Shown here: piece after piece, positions 1 to 10,400 of the stretch | Layout of the letters: the number at the start of each line of letters is the position of its first letter | Numbering within the stretch: the stretch's first letter is position 1 | Assembly: GCA_016946835.1 (NCBI GenBank) | Contig: JACVTC010000259.1 | Span: forward strand, 40,001-79,061 | Direction of reading: 5' to 3' | DNA: 39,061 bases | Source: Neocallimastix lanati (nom. inval.) | Taxonomy: Eukaryota; Neocallimastigomycota; Neocallimastigomycetes; Neocallimastigales; Neocallimastigaceae | Made by a program: the position numbers and the translations under genes | Notes under the pieces: model-generated | The model's input: the letters and a program-made list of their open reading frames with translations, nothing else | Told to the model about the DNA's origin: nothing | Database searches by the model: none

Positions 1-1
1 A

Positions 2-3000
2 ATTAAACCATCTATTCTAGCTCAACCACGAATTGAAAAAGAAAAAGAGATTGAAAGACAAATTCGTGATAATGAAAGAGCTAGTAATAGTAATACTAAT
101 TATAGTAATAATCATAGTAATGATAATAGTAATGATAATATTAATAATAATTCATTAGTGAATGATGAAGTTATTATAAATAATGTAAATAATGATAAAA
201 GAAAGAATAAAAATTTAATGAAAGAAAATAATGATAATAATAAAAGTATTGTGAAGGAGAATAATAAAGTAATTGATTTAACAAAGGTGTTAATTAGTAA
301 AGATAAAGATACTCAAAAAGAAAATAAAAGTTCTAGAGTATCTAGGAAAATTAAGATGCAATCGGGGGAAGAAGAATATGATATTCCTAAAGATTTAAAT
401 TCTGCCCATTGCAATATTACTTTTGGACAGTTATTGGATGCTGCTCCAAAATTAAGATATAAGGTGTCACAGGGTATTAAATTGGATAGGGACCAATCTA
501 ATATCTCTGGGGTGTTGGATAATGTGTCAGCCACGACTGTGGTCGTTAATAACATAGACCACACTTATAAAAGTAAAGGTAACGAACCATGTGAAGAGGA
601 TATTGCCATGGTTGATGTTACAGTTGAAGGTGTTTCGGGGAAGGCTTTAATTGATTCATGTAGTAATTTAAGTATAATTACTCAACAATTTTTAGATAAG
701 CTTCCGTCCGAATATGAACCTATTGATATTAGTCGTGGCAGAATTAGGTTGGCAACTAAGAATGATGATTACTCGGAAGGTTATATCATTCGGGTGCCAG
801 TAAAGATTAATAATCTTGTATTAATGGTTAATTGTAGAATAGTAGAAAAGGAGGATCCTTTTTACGATATTCTAATTAACTTAAAAACCCAAATTGATTA
901 TAATTTGTTTATCCACCCCATTTTATATAGTTTGTGTCAAATTACTCCTGAGGGAGTAATTGACGTTATTGCACCTATTAATAATGATTATGAAGATGAA
1001 GAAAAGTTGTTGTGTATGATTAAGGCTTTGGATGAGGATTCCAAAAAGAATGATTTAAAGAAAATTGAAGGATTATCCCCAAAGCAATATATTCATCATG
1101 AAATTTTCCTAAATACTTTAAACGAAAAATATAAAGATGAAATAATTAAAATTCTGGAGGAGAACTTAGAAATAGTTGCTACTTCTTCAGAAGAATTAAC
1201 ACCTTCTGATCTTCCTCCACATAAGATTAATTTAATTCCTGGTGCGAAACCAGTTAAGCAAAGGTGCTATAGATTAGTTAAATTTAAGTCGGATATACTT
1301 AAGGAGGAATTAATTAAATTAATTAATAAGAAATTAATTGAACCTTCTTGTTCCGAATGGTCATCGCCAATAGTGTTAGTACCGAAGAAGAACGGTAAAT
1401 GGCGATTATGTATTGATTATCGTAAGGTTAATGATTTAACAGTTAAAGATTCTTATTCATTACCTTACATTGATGAGATATTTGATAGTTTAGATGGGGC
1501 ACAGATTTTTACAACAATGGATCTTTATTCTGGTTATCATCAAATTTTGATGGATGAGGAAAGCGTAGAAATTACCACCTTCACCACAAAATTTGGTAAC
1601 TACCAATTCAAGGTTATGCCTTTTGGTTTAACCGGAGCCCCAGCTACATTTCAAAGGGAAATGAATAGGATTCTTTTCCCATTTATAGGAAAGTTTGTTT
1701 TTAACTTTATAGATGATATTTTAATATACTCTAAGAGTATAAAAGAACACATAAGCCACATTAGGCAAGTGTTGGAAGTATTTCGCCAACACAAATTGAA
1801 AATTAACATTGAAAAATGTGCCTTTATGCAGACTGAAGTAGAAGTCTTAGGTCATAAGGCATCAGTAAAAGGTTTAAGTCCCCAGGATAGCAAAATTAAG
1901 GCTATCAAGGAGTGGGTAGCACCTGTTGATGTTCATGAATTACGATCTTTTCTTGGAGCAGTAGGATATTATAGAAACTTTATTGATAAATATGCTCAAA
2001 TCTCTGCTCCTTTATGTAAATTATTAAGAAAGAATGTTAAATATAAATGGAATAATGAACATCAACAAAGTTTTGATCTGTTAAAAGAAAAATTAATAAA
2101 TGCTCCAATTTTAAAATATCCAAGTTTTAATCAAAGGTTTATAATTAGAACGGATGCTTCCTATGAAGGTATTGGAGGAGTATTACTCCAAGAAGATTTA
2201 GAAACTAAAAGGGAACATCCAGTTCATTATATAAGTAGAAGTTTAAGTAAAGCCGAGAAAAATTATGGCATTACTGACTTGGAAGGAGCTGCATTAATTT
2301 ATTGTATTACTAAGTTGAAATCTTATATATTAGGAAATCCTAATAAAACAGTAGTAATAACAGATCATAAACCTTTAATCAGTTTCTTTAAAAATAAGGA
2401 ACCTAATAATGCTAGGCAAGCAAGGTGGTGCTTAACTGTTAGTACCCTTGGTGTTGAAATTCAATATCAAATGGGTAAGAAAAATGTGTTAGCCGATGCA
2501 TTATCTAGGATGAAGAAAAGAGATGATTCTGTGGTATTGGCAACTAAGTTAACTTCAAAGGAAGAAGAAGAGTTGCTTTCTAAAACTATTAAAGACTTTA
2601 TAAATGAAAAATTTGTTACGATAGATGGTGAAGATTACTTTGTTGATGGTAATGACTATCGTAAATTAATTACTGATCAAACGGAAAGAATAAAACTTAT
2701 TTTAGAAGCCCATAAGATAGGTCATGAGGGATATTATAAGACTTATCAAAGGCTTCGTAAAAGTTTTTATTGGAATAATATGGTGATGGATATTAAAAGA
2801 GTGGTGCAAAGTTGTGACAAGTGTCAGTTGAATAGGTCACAACCATATCCAGAACCTACAGAAAATATTCCAACTAAAGTAGAAGGTCCTTTTATACATT
2901 TGGGTTTAGATATTATTGGACCTTTGATTAAAACGAAAAATAATAATCAATATATTATGGTTGTGGTGGATTACTTCACCAAATGGGTTGAAGCAGAACC

Positions 3001-3730
3001 CACGGAAAATATAACATCACAGGATGTGATTAAGTTCTTAATTAGTGTGTTTGCTCGTCATGGTGTTCCACAGGTAATAACAACTGACAATGGTGTTCAG
3101 TTTACCTCGGACATGACGAAAATATTTTTAGATCTCTATGATGTATATGTGAAGTTTATTTCCACATATCATCCAGAAAGTAATGGACTTACGGAAAACC
3201 GTAATAAAGAGATCGGCAAGTTATTGAGGTTGTTGGGTTCTAAGAATAAGGATTGGGATGAAGTTTTACCATCCGCCTTATGGGCTCTTAGAACTACCAA
3301 AAATAAGGTAACAAAACATTCAAGTTTTGAGTTGGTTTATGGTAGGGAAGATCAGCAGCCTTTTGATATTGCTGCTAGACCTACCAAGGATATTAATAAG
3401 TCATCGGATGAAGTGTTGTTAGAAAAATTTATAAATCATTACCGATGGACTTTAGAAGCAGCCGAAAATGTTAAAAATGCAAATAAGTATTGGGCTGCTA
3501 GAAGAGAGGAAAAGAATAGTTTGAATGAAGGAAAAAGAATTAGGGAAGGTGATTTAGTTCTAGTTAGAAATTTTTCAAGAACTAAACTAGAACCTTATTT
3601 TGTTGGTCCTCTTAAAGTTATAAAAAAACAATTTAATACGGTTACCTTGGCTGATCCAAATTCTGGAATTCAAATGAATAGGAATGTTCATTTGAAGAAT
3701 ATAGTCAAGTATAACTCAGCTTCGATGTAG
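2..3730 (+). CDS. Gypsy Pol polyprotein, family A (5' partial)
   Basis: Ty3/gypsy Pol; the frame is open from base 2, so the beginning (and gag) lies left of the window. The first in-frame GTG (158) is not a real start. The N-terminal part is Asn/Lys/Glu-rich and resembles the N-terminal part of the family-E Pol (shared KPSIL.QP motif). Numbering from base 158: aspartic protease near residue 166, where the active site reads D-S-C instead of D-[ST]-G; reverse transcriptase with F-I-D-D at about 517-520 (Phe for the usual Tyr); RNase H with TDAS, an E in TDLEG, and TDHKPL; integrase zinc finger H-x3-H ... C-x2-C; integrase core LGLD, TTDNG and TENRN with D-x35-E; a GPY/F-type end (YFVGPLKV). 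It lacks a chromodomain and ends in TAG 23 nt before the 3' LTR. The RT and integrase frame is uninterrupted. Activity is uncertain because of the protease and RT substitutions. Confidence 0.93.
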   Translation: MKPSILAQPRIEKEKEIERQIRDNERASNSNTNYSNNHSNDNSNDNINNNSLVNDEVIINNVNNDKRKNKNLMKENNDNNKSIVKENNKVIDLTKVLISKDKDTQKENKSSRVSRKIKMQSGEEEYDIPKDLNSAHCNITFGQLLDAAPKLRYKVSQGIKLDRDQSNISGVLDNVSATTVVVNNIDHTYKSKGNEPCEEDIAMVDVTVEGVSGKALIDSCSNLSIITQQFLDKLPSEYEPIDISRGRIRLATKNDDYSEGYIIRVPVKINNLVLMVNCRIVEKEDPFYDILINLKTQIDYNLFIHPILYSLCQITPEGVIDVIAPINNDYEDEEKLLCMIKALDEDSKKNDLKKIEGLSPKQYIHHEIFLNTLNEKYKDEIIKILEENLEIVATSSEELTPSDLPPHKINLIPGAKPVKQRCYRLVKFKSDILKEELIKLINKKLIEPSCSEWSSPIVLVPKKNGKWRLCIDYRKVNDLTVKDSYSLPYIDEIFDSLDGAQIFTTMDLYSGYHQILMDEESVEITTFTTKFGNYQFKVMPFGLTGAPATFQREMNRILFPFIGKFVFNFIDDILIYSKSIKEHISHIRQVLEVFRQHKLKINIEKCAFMQTEVEVLGHKASVKGLSPQDSKIKAIKEWVAPVDVHELRSFLGAVGYYRNFIDKYAQISAPLCKLLRKNVKYKWNNEHQQSFDLLKEKLINAPILKYPSFNQRFIIRTDASYEGIGGVLLQEDLETKREHPVHYISRSLSKAEKNYGITDLEGAALIYCITKLKSYILGNPNKTVVITDHKPLISFFKNKEPNNARQARWCLTVSTLGVEIQYQMGKKNVLADALSRMKKRDDSVVLATKLTSKEEEELLSKTIKDFINEKFVTIDGEDYFVDGNDYRKLITDQTERIKLILEAHKIGHEGYYKTYQRLRKSFYWNNMVMDIKRVVQSCDKCQLNRSQPYPEPTENIPTKVEGPFIHLGLDIIGPLIKTKNNNQYIMVVVDYFTKWVEAEPTENITSQDVIKFLISVFARHGVPQVITTDNGVQFTSDMTKIFLDLYDVYVKFISTYHPESNGLTENRNKEIGKLLRLLGSKNKDWDEVLPSALWALRTTKNKVTKHSSFELVYGREDQQPFDIAARPTKDINKSSDEVLLEKFINHYRWTLEAAENVKNANKYWAARREEKNSLNEGKRIREGDLVLVRNFSRTKLEPYFVGPLKVIKKQFNTVTLADPNSGIQMNRNVHLKNIVKYNSASM

Positions 3731-3740
3731 CTTGAGTTTT

Positions 3741-3753
3741 AGAGGGGGCATCA
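3741..3753 (+). promoter_or_regulatory. Polypurine tract of family-A element
   Basis: An A/G-rich run with five consecutive G lies directly before the LTR start TGGTA at 3754. In LTR retrotransposons this is the RNase H-resistant primer for plus-strand DNA. Its position between the pol stop codon and the LTR fits that role. The last few bases (CATCA) break the purine run. Confidence 0.7.
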
Positions 3754-4840
3754 TGGTAAAGAATGAATTAATAACCTTTATTTTATTATTAATAATTCTT
3801 TACTAAATTGTACTTTCCTATATTCTTGATAACCTAAACTTAATAATAAAATTTAATTTATTTTGATATAAATTAATTTTAACTTGTAAATAATGTAAAT
3901 AAATTTTAATTAATTACTTTATTGTTATATTATTAAATATATGTATATATTAAAATACAATTGTAAATATTAAAATTATACTTTTAAAATACTAAATTAT
4001 TAAAAACTATTAATTAAATATTATTATAAAAATTATTATAAAATTATTAAAATTATTAATTAAATATTATTATAAAAATTATTATAAATTATTAATATTA
4101 TAAAATTATTAAAATTATTAATTAAATATTATTCTAAAAATTATTATAAATTATTAATATTATAAAATTATTAAAATTATTAAATATTATTATAAAAATT
4201 TATATATTATAACTATTAAATATTATTATAAAATTATTAAGATTATTAATTAAATTTATTATTAAAAATTATTATTAAAAATTATTACTTATTATAAAAA
4301 TTATTATTTAAATATTATCAAATTTATTAATTAAATATTATAAAAATTTTATTTTATTTTGAAAATAATTACAAGTATTATTTAAAATAATTAAAGATTA
4401 TTAAATTTATTATATTAATCTTTAAAAACAATTTATTTAACTTAAAAATATCAAAGAAAATAGTAAAAACTATTTTCTATATATTTATTTTATAATTATT
4501 TTTAATTAAATTATATTTGAATATTATATTATTATATTTATAAAAATTAAAACAAAAATGAATTATTGATATAAAATTAATTCAATAATTCTATAAAATT
4601 ACTTAAATTATAAACAATTAATTATACTTTAAATTTATAAAAAAATATAAATATTGTAACAATTTCTTAAAAATTAAATATGTGTACTTTAAATAAAAAT
4701 TTTATATTAATAAAAAAAAAAATAAATAAATAACTTTTAAAAAAAGAATTATTATTTTTTTTATTTAAAATCAAAGCAGGGTAATACCCGTCCCCCCCTG
4801 CTTGATTTTAAATATCTAAGTGTCAACCCCGAGTCTACCA
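3754..4840 (+). repeat. 3' LTR of family-A element
   Basis: This 1087-bp LTR begins TGGTA and ends TACCA, a perfect 5-bp inverted terminal repeat with canonical TG...CA. A near-identical copy lies at 12849-13930, which fixes both ends. It has three parts: a hairpin at the 5' edge (3756-3803), a central minisatellite-like stretch of ATTATTAAATATTATTATAAAA variants (about 3990-4345), and near the 3' end a striking G/C island with a long hairpin (4764-4812). The flanking bases after 4840 are TTTGT; the left target duplication cannot be checked because the 5' LTR is outside the window. Confidence 0.93.
4764..4812 (+). promoter_or_regulatory. Conserved GC-rich hairpin in LTR A
   Basis: Arms 4764-4781 and 4796-4812 pair over 17 bp with one bulged A. 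The loop holds a small GGGT/ACCC hairpin and a run of seven C. The same sequence is in the second LTR copy (13854-13902). It lies about 30 bp before the LTR end, so it may be a 3'-end, packaging or termination signal; the role is inferred. Confidence 0.6.
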
Positions 4841-5330
4841 TTTGTGATAAGAATGTACTAAATAATGCATTCTTAATTAAATCTACGATTTATTTCTAAT
4901 ACATTATGTGTACATTATTATTTTTGTACTTTAATAAATTTTTAAATTCAAAGATTAAAAATTAAATCAAAAATTATATTAAACTTTATAATTTTATATT
5001 AAATCTTATATTAATAGTAATATTTTTATATATTTAAAACTTATATTAGCAATATTAATAATAAATCTTACTTTTTTATTTTTATATTAATAATGAAAAT
5101 TTGTATTAATAATATTTTTATATATTGATAATTAAAAATTTATATATTATATTTTAACTTTTATTATAAAATTTTATATCGAAATGTTTTATTTTATATT
5201 GACAAATATTTTATTTTATTAAAAACCTTTATATTAGAATAGTATTTTTATTTTTATTTGAATATTTTAACAGATTGTAATAAAAATTTTAGCCAATTAA
5301 ATAAATTCTTATTAGTAATATTTTAGATAG

Positions 5331-5393
<63 letters not shown>

Positions 5394-5749
5394 TTTTATT
5401 AATATTATAAATGTATTTTATTTATATTGTTATAATTAAATTTTATATAATTGATTACAAAAATCAATTTAAATTTAATAGTTTTTATATATAAAAAGAA
5501 AAATAATAATAAAATGTAATTTAGTGGCAAGAACAACTTTTATGCCTTGAAAAAAAAGTATAAATAGTTGTAAATTTTGCTACCAATTTTTAAAAATCAT
5601 AAAATAAAATCAAATAAAATAAAATAAATTTAATAAATAAATAAATAAAATTTGTGTTCCTTTACTTTATTTTTATTTAATTCTCTAAAACCTTAACATT
5701 TGTTTGTGTAATTGCTATACTAAAACTAAAATTAATTAATATAACTATT
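4841..5749. other. AT-rich spacer with A56 tract
   Basis: No coding frame is visible. The stretch is almost pure A/T and holds a 56-nt poly(A) run (5336-5391). It has a TATA-like AGTATAAATAG near 5557 followed by AATAAA-rich sequence. That promoter plus poly(A)-signal order resembles the inside of an LTR (compare LTR F at 38758), so a decayed solo LTR is possible, but no second copy or clear ends were found. Confidence 0.4.
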
Positions 5750-5754
5750 ATCTA

Positions 5755-6492
5755 TGTTGAAATTATAACTGAATTGAAATCTCAATTTCAGTTATTTACA
5801 TTTCAATAGTTAACAAATATTATTTATTTAATTATAAATAATATATATATTTAAATAATTAATAATTAATATAAATTCTTATTTAATATTTAAGGAATTA
5901 TCTTAGGCCTAATAATTCTGAGAATATTAGTAAATAAGATTTATATTAATAATTTCAATTATCTACATATGACGTCACATGTATTTATTTATATTATGTT
6001 TATATATATGTTTACATCATATATATTAACTACTATTTTTAATTATTCAAATTAATTATATAATTATAAATTAAATTTATTTAGTTATATTAAATATTTT
6101 AAACATATCGATATTGTTATTATCTTAATATTTTATTAATATTCATATTACTATATTATTAATATCTTATATAATCAAATATTATTATTATGTAACTTAC
6201 AAAGTATAAAAGAAAGATGTAAAAATCTATCTTTTATGTTCTTTGTAAGGTTATTGTACTTACAATAATTATATACTAATAATTCAATAAATAAATATTT
6301 TCATAAATCCTTCAAAGAAATTATTATTTAAAATATTCTTAGATATTAAGTGTTTAAATAACTTAACTATTTATCTTATATTATTTTTATATTATTATTA
6401 ATTAATTATTGTTGGATTATTAATATATAATTCAACATATTAACCTAGTAACGTTATTAATCATAAAACTATTTTATATCTTAATTTTAACA
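5755..6492 (+). repeat. Solo LTR of family C
   Basis: 738 bp, TGTTG...TTAACA, matching the two LTRs of the complete C element at 29185-29873 and 35426-36116. It is flanked by a perfect 5-bp target duplication ATCTA (5750-5754 and 6493-6497), so it is a true insertion reduced to one LTR by LTR-LTR recombination. Compared with the C element it carries about 45 extra bases after the first 60 nt. It retains the terminal hairpin and the TATA-containing hairpin (6196-6249). Confidence 0.95.
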
Positions 6493-6497
6493 ATCTA

Positions 6498-6684
6498 CAA
6501 TTTTAATATTATTTTTACATAATATTAAAATTGAGAAAATAAAATTAAAAAAAATAAAAATTATACTTAATTTTACAGAGTTTATTATAAGTAAATATAA
6601 CAAACAATAACCAAGCAACGGCAGAATAGTAGTTGAAAATATTCTTTAAAAAAAAAAACCTTTTATGATTAATAACAGTTTTTT
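6498..6684. other. Short AT-rich spacer with perfect hairpin
   Basis: Between solo LTR C and element B. It contains a perfect 14-bp inverted repeat (6498-6511 with 6520-6533, loop TTTTTACA) that starts next to the target duplication of the solo LTR. No gene is visible. Confidence 0.5.
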
Positions 6685-7473
6685 TGATATATAAATAAAA
6701 AAAAAATTTATTTTATTTGTTATTATTTATTATATTTTCTTAAAATAATAACTCTTGATTTCTCAAAGAGAATTCAAGAGTCCTATTTATATTTTTTTAA
6801 AAAATTAATCGGTTAAATAAATTTGTTTTCTAATCTTAACAAAAAATCTATTTAGGAAAAGATTAGAAGAAAAACCTAAATAGTTTTTCGATCAATATTC
6901 TAATCATATTGATCATCGTATAATTAAAGAAAATCTATTTGTTAGGAAAAACATTAATTACCGATTTTCTAATTAATTATAAAATATTAAATATTGATAG
7001 GATAGGAATTAATGAAAAAAAAAGATTTTTTTTTTTTTTTTTTTTTCATTTAAAAAATAAAGATTAAATAATATGATAGATTAGATACATTTATAGTTTA
7101 TAATACATTATAAAATACATATTTCATTTTAATTAAAATAACTAATATTTTTATGGTAAAATATTAAATACAAATTTACATAATTTTTTGTAAAAATTCT
7201 ATTTAAATGAATAATAATAATAAGTAAATAAATTTTATATTATTTATATAAATGTATAAATTATAATATGTAAATAAATTTAGATCAATATATGAAAATA
7301 TAACTATTAAATAAATTTATAAGTTAAAATCAATGAATATATTAATTATTATTTAAATAAATATTTTTTTAAAAATAATTATTATTTTATAAATAATTAT
7401 AAATTATTAATTATTTTTCATTAATTATAAGAAATATTAATTATTCATTATTGAATAATTATGATTTCTTACA
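6685..7473 (-). repeat. 3' LTR of family-B element
   Basis: In the minus orientation the LTR starts TGTAAGAAATC at 7473. It is nearly identical to the right-hand copy (about 12062-12845). The outer end near 6685 is uncertain: homology stops within an A/T run (TATAAATAAAA), and a TG on the plus strand at 6685 is the best candidate. It contains four inverted-repeat modules in 6751-6914 and a T20-type run near 7027. The first five bases of the LTR contain the stop codon of the element's own pol. Confidence 0.85.
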
Positions 7474-10400
7474 TTGCTCTTCTTTCTTCTTCTGTTTCTA
7501 ATGGTTCTGATAATTCTGGATTTCTTTTTGTATATGGCTCAAGCTGAGAGATATGAAATACCGGATGGAGATGGAGGTTTTCCGGTAACTCCAAACGGTA
7601 GTTCATTCTTTGCCCTTTCTCAATGATTTTAAATGGACCGAGATATTGAGAAGCTAATTTTTTCGCGGGTTCGTTGGTAAAGTAGTATCTTCTTAACCAT
7701 ACTAAGTCATTAACATTGAAATTTGGGCCTTCAGCTTTTCCAACATCCGCATATTTTTTGTAGTCTTCTTTTGCCTTTATAAGGTGTTTCTTGAGAGATT
7801 CGAAATGTGAAGACCAATCCCTAGTTAAGCATGAAGCATTATCCTTTAAAAGAATAGGAGGTGAATCTATAAAACAATTGGGATGGAAGCCGTAGTTTGC
7901 ATAAAAAGGCGACATACCAATGGAACTATGTAGAGAATTATTATAAGCAAACTCACATAAAGGTAGATAATAACACCAGTCACTTTGAGCAGTAGAACAA
8001 TAACAACGAAGATATTGTTCAATAACAGCATTCGCACGCTCTACTTGACCATTAGATTGTTGGTGGTAAGCAGTAGCTAATCTGGGCTTTATCTGAAGGG
8101 CATAACACAAGGAGGTCCAAAATTCCGAAGAAAACTGTGAGCCATGATCCGAAATAATGGTTTTAGGAAATCCATGAAATTTGAACACATTGAGAAGAAG
8201 GAGCTTTGCAGTTTGATCAGCAGAAGGAACATCAGAGCAAGGGACTAAATGGACCATTTTAGTTAAGTGGTCCGATACTACCATGATACAAGTACAATCT
8301 CTTGAAGTAGGGAGGTAAACAATATAATCGACACCTATAACTTCCCAGGGTTTTGTAGGAATGGGGAGTGGCTGTAACTTGCCATACGGTTTATGTCTTC
8401 TTATCTTGTTTCTTCCACATACTTCGCATGAATGAACGTAATTAATAACGTCCTTTTTCATATTAGGCCACCAGTAGTACCTTCTAAGTTTTTCGAGGGT
8501 CCTATCTACCCCCTGATGGCCACTAGTTGGAGTATCATGAAAGGATTTTAGGAGTCTAGCCTTGAGTGATGCTGGCACAATTATTCTATTTTGGAAATGT
8601 AGGATACCTTTAATGAGGCTGAATATGGAGCTTTTAACTTTACCAGATTTTTCTTGGATCTTTCTTATCGTATCTTGACAAAATTTATCAGACAACTGGG
8701 ACTCTTTTAAGCTATTGATATTTCTGTCGATTGTACAGCAGAATACATCATCATTGATGATAGATGAGCCCTCTAAGGAGTTATTCTTCTTATAGTCCGG
8801 TCTTCTTGACAAGGAATCCGGTTTACCAGAACTAACTCCCGGTCTATAAGCAATTCTAAAGTCAAATTTAGATAAGAAGAGGCTCCAACGAATTTGCCTC
8901 TGATTAAGATGTTGAGGTTTCTTCATATAAAGTAGGTTCCTATGGTCTGTGAGAATTTGAACTGGATATTTGGCACCTTCAAGATGATGCCTCCATACGT
9001 CAAATGCTGTAATAATGGCTAGAAGTTCTTTGTCGTAAATTGTATAATTAACTTCAGCCTTATTCATAGAGCGAGAGTAAAATGCTACAGGATGTAATAA
9101 ATTATCCTTAGGGCTAACTTGGGAAAGAATGCAGCCAACAGCAAAATCACTGGCATCTGTTTCTACTACAAATTCTTTCTCTGGATTGGGAAAGATAAGT
9201 ACTTCATTGTTGAGGAAAGCATTTTTAAGTTTATTAAATGCATTATTTGCTTCCTCGTTCCATAAGTAATCAGCATTCTTTTTTAAAAGTTTCCGCAAAG
9301 GTTCAATGATTTCAGCAAAGTTTTTTATAAATTTTCTGTAGTAATTCCCTAAACCAAGAAAACTTTGGAGTTCTTTGATGTTTTTGGGTATGGGCCATTC
9401 CAAAATTGATTTTAATTTATCCTTATCCATAGTGAGTCCATGTATAGAAACCGTGAAACCTAAGAATGTAGTTTCAAATACGTGAAATTCACATTTTTCT
9501 AATTTCACGAATAAGCCATTTTTTATTAGTAGAGTAAGAACATGACGAACATGCTTAATGTGAGTATCAAAGTCAGGAGAAAAGATAATTATATCATCCA
9601 AATATGCCTGAACAAAGGATCCAGTGATTTCTGACAATGTATCTTGTATGAATCTTTGAAAAACTGAAGGAGCATTACGTAAGCCGAAAGGCATTACAAG
9701 ATACTCGAAATGACCTATTGGAGTACGGAAGGCTGTAAGATACTCATGTCCTTCCTTTATTCTGACAAGATTATACGCAGACCTTAAGTCAAGTCTGGTA
9801 AAAATCTTTGATCCTTTAAATACTTCCATTAAATCGTTAATCCTTGGCAGTGGGTAACTATTACGGATTGTAATAGCATTCAGACGGCGATAATCCACGC
9901 ATAACCTGAGAGAACCATCGTGTTTTCTAACAAACAATATTGGAGCACCAGCTGGGGATTTTGATTTTCGAATGAAGCCTTTAGCTAAATTTTCTTCGAT
10001 ATATTCTTTCAAGGCTTTCATTTCCACCGTAGTTAAAGGATATATTGGTCCAAAGAATAATTGTCCTCCAGGGATCAAGTCGATTGTTATGTCATAGCTC
10101 CGGTGGGGAGGTAATTTATCAGCTTCTTCTTTTTTAAAGACTTTCACTAGATCTGAATAGTATTTTTGAATGATTTCTTTAGTACTAAATTTCTTATTAT
10201 TGAGAATTTTATCTTTATTTCTAAGTTCCATATTATTGAGAATTTTATTTTTATTTCTAAGTTTCTTATTATTGAGAATTTTATTTTTATTTCTAAGTTT
10301 CTTATTATTGAGAATTTTATTTTTATTTCTAAGTTTCTTATTATTGAGAATTTTATTTTTATTTTTAAGTTCATTTTTGTTATTACTTTTATCAGTTTTG

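Noticed and set aside
4841-5749. Additional solo LTR with target duplication TTTGT
   Set aside because: TTTGT occurs after 4840 and near 5698, and a TATA box lies between, but no second copy, no clear TG...CA ends and high A/T make this unsupported.
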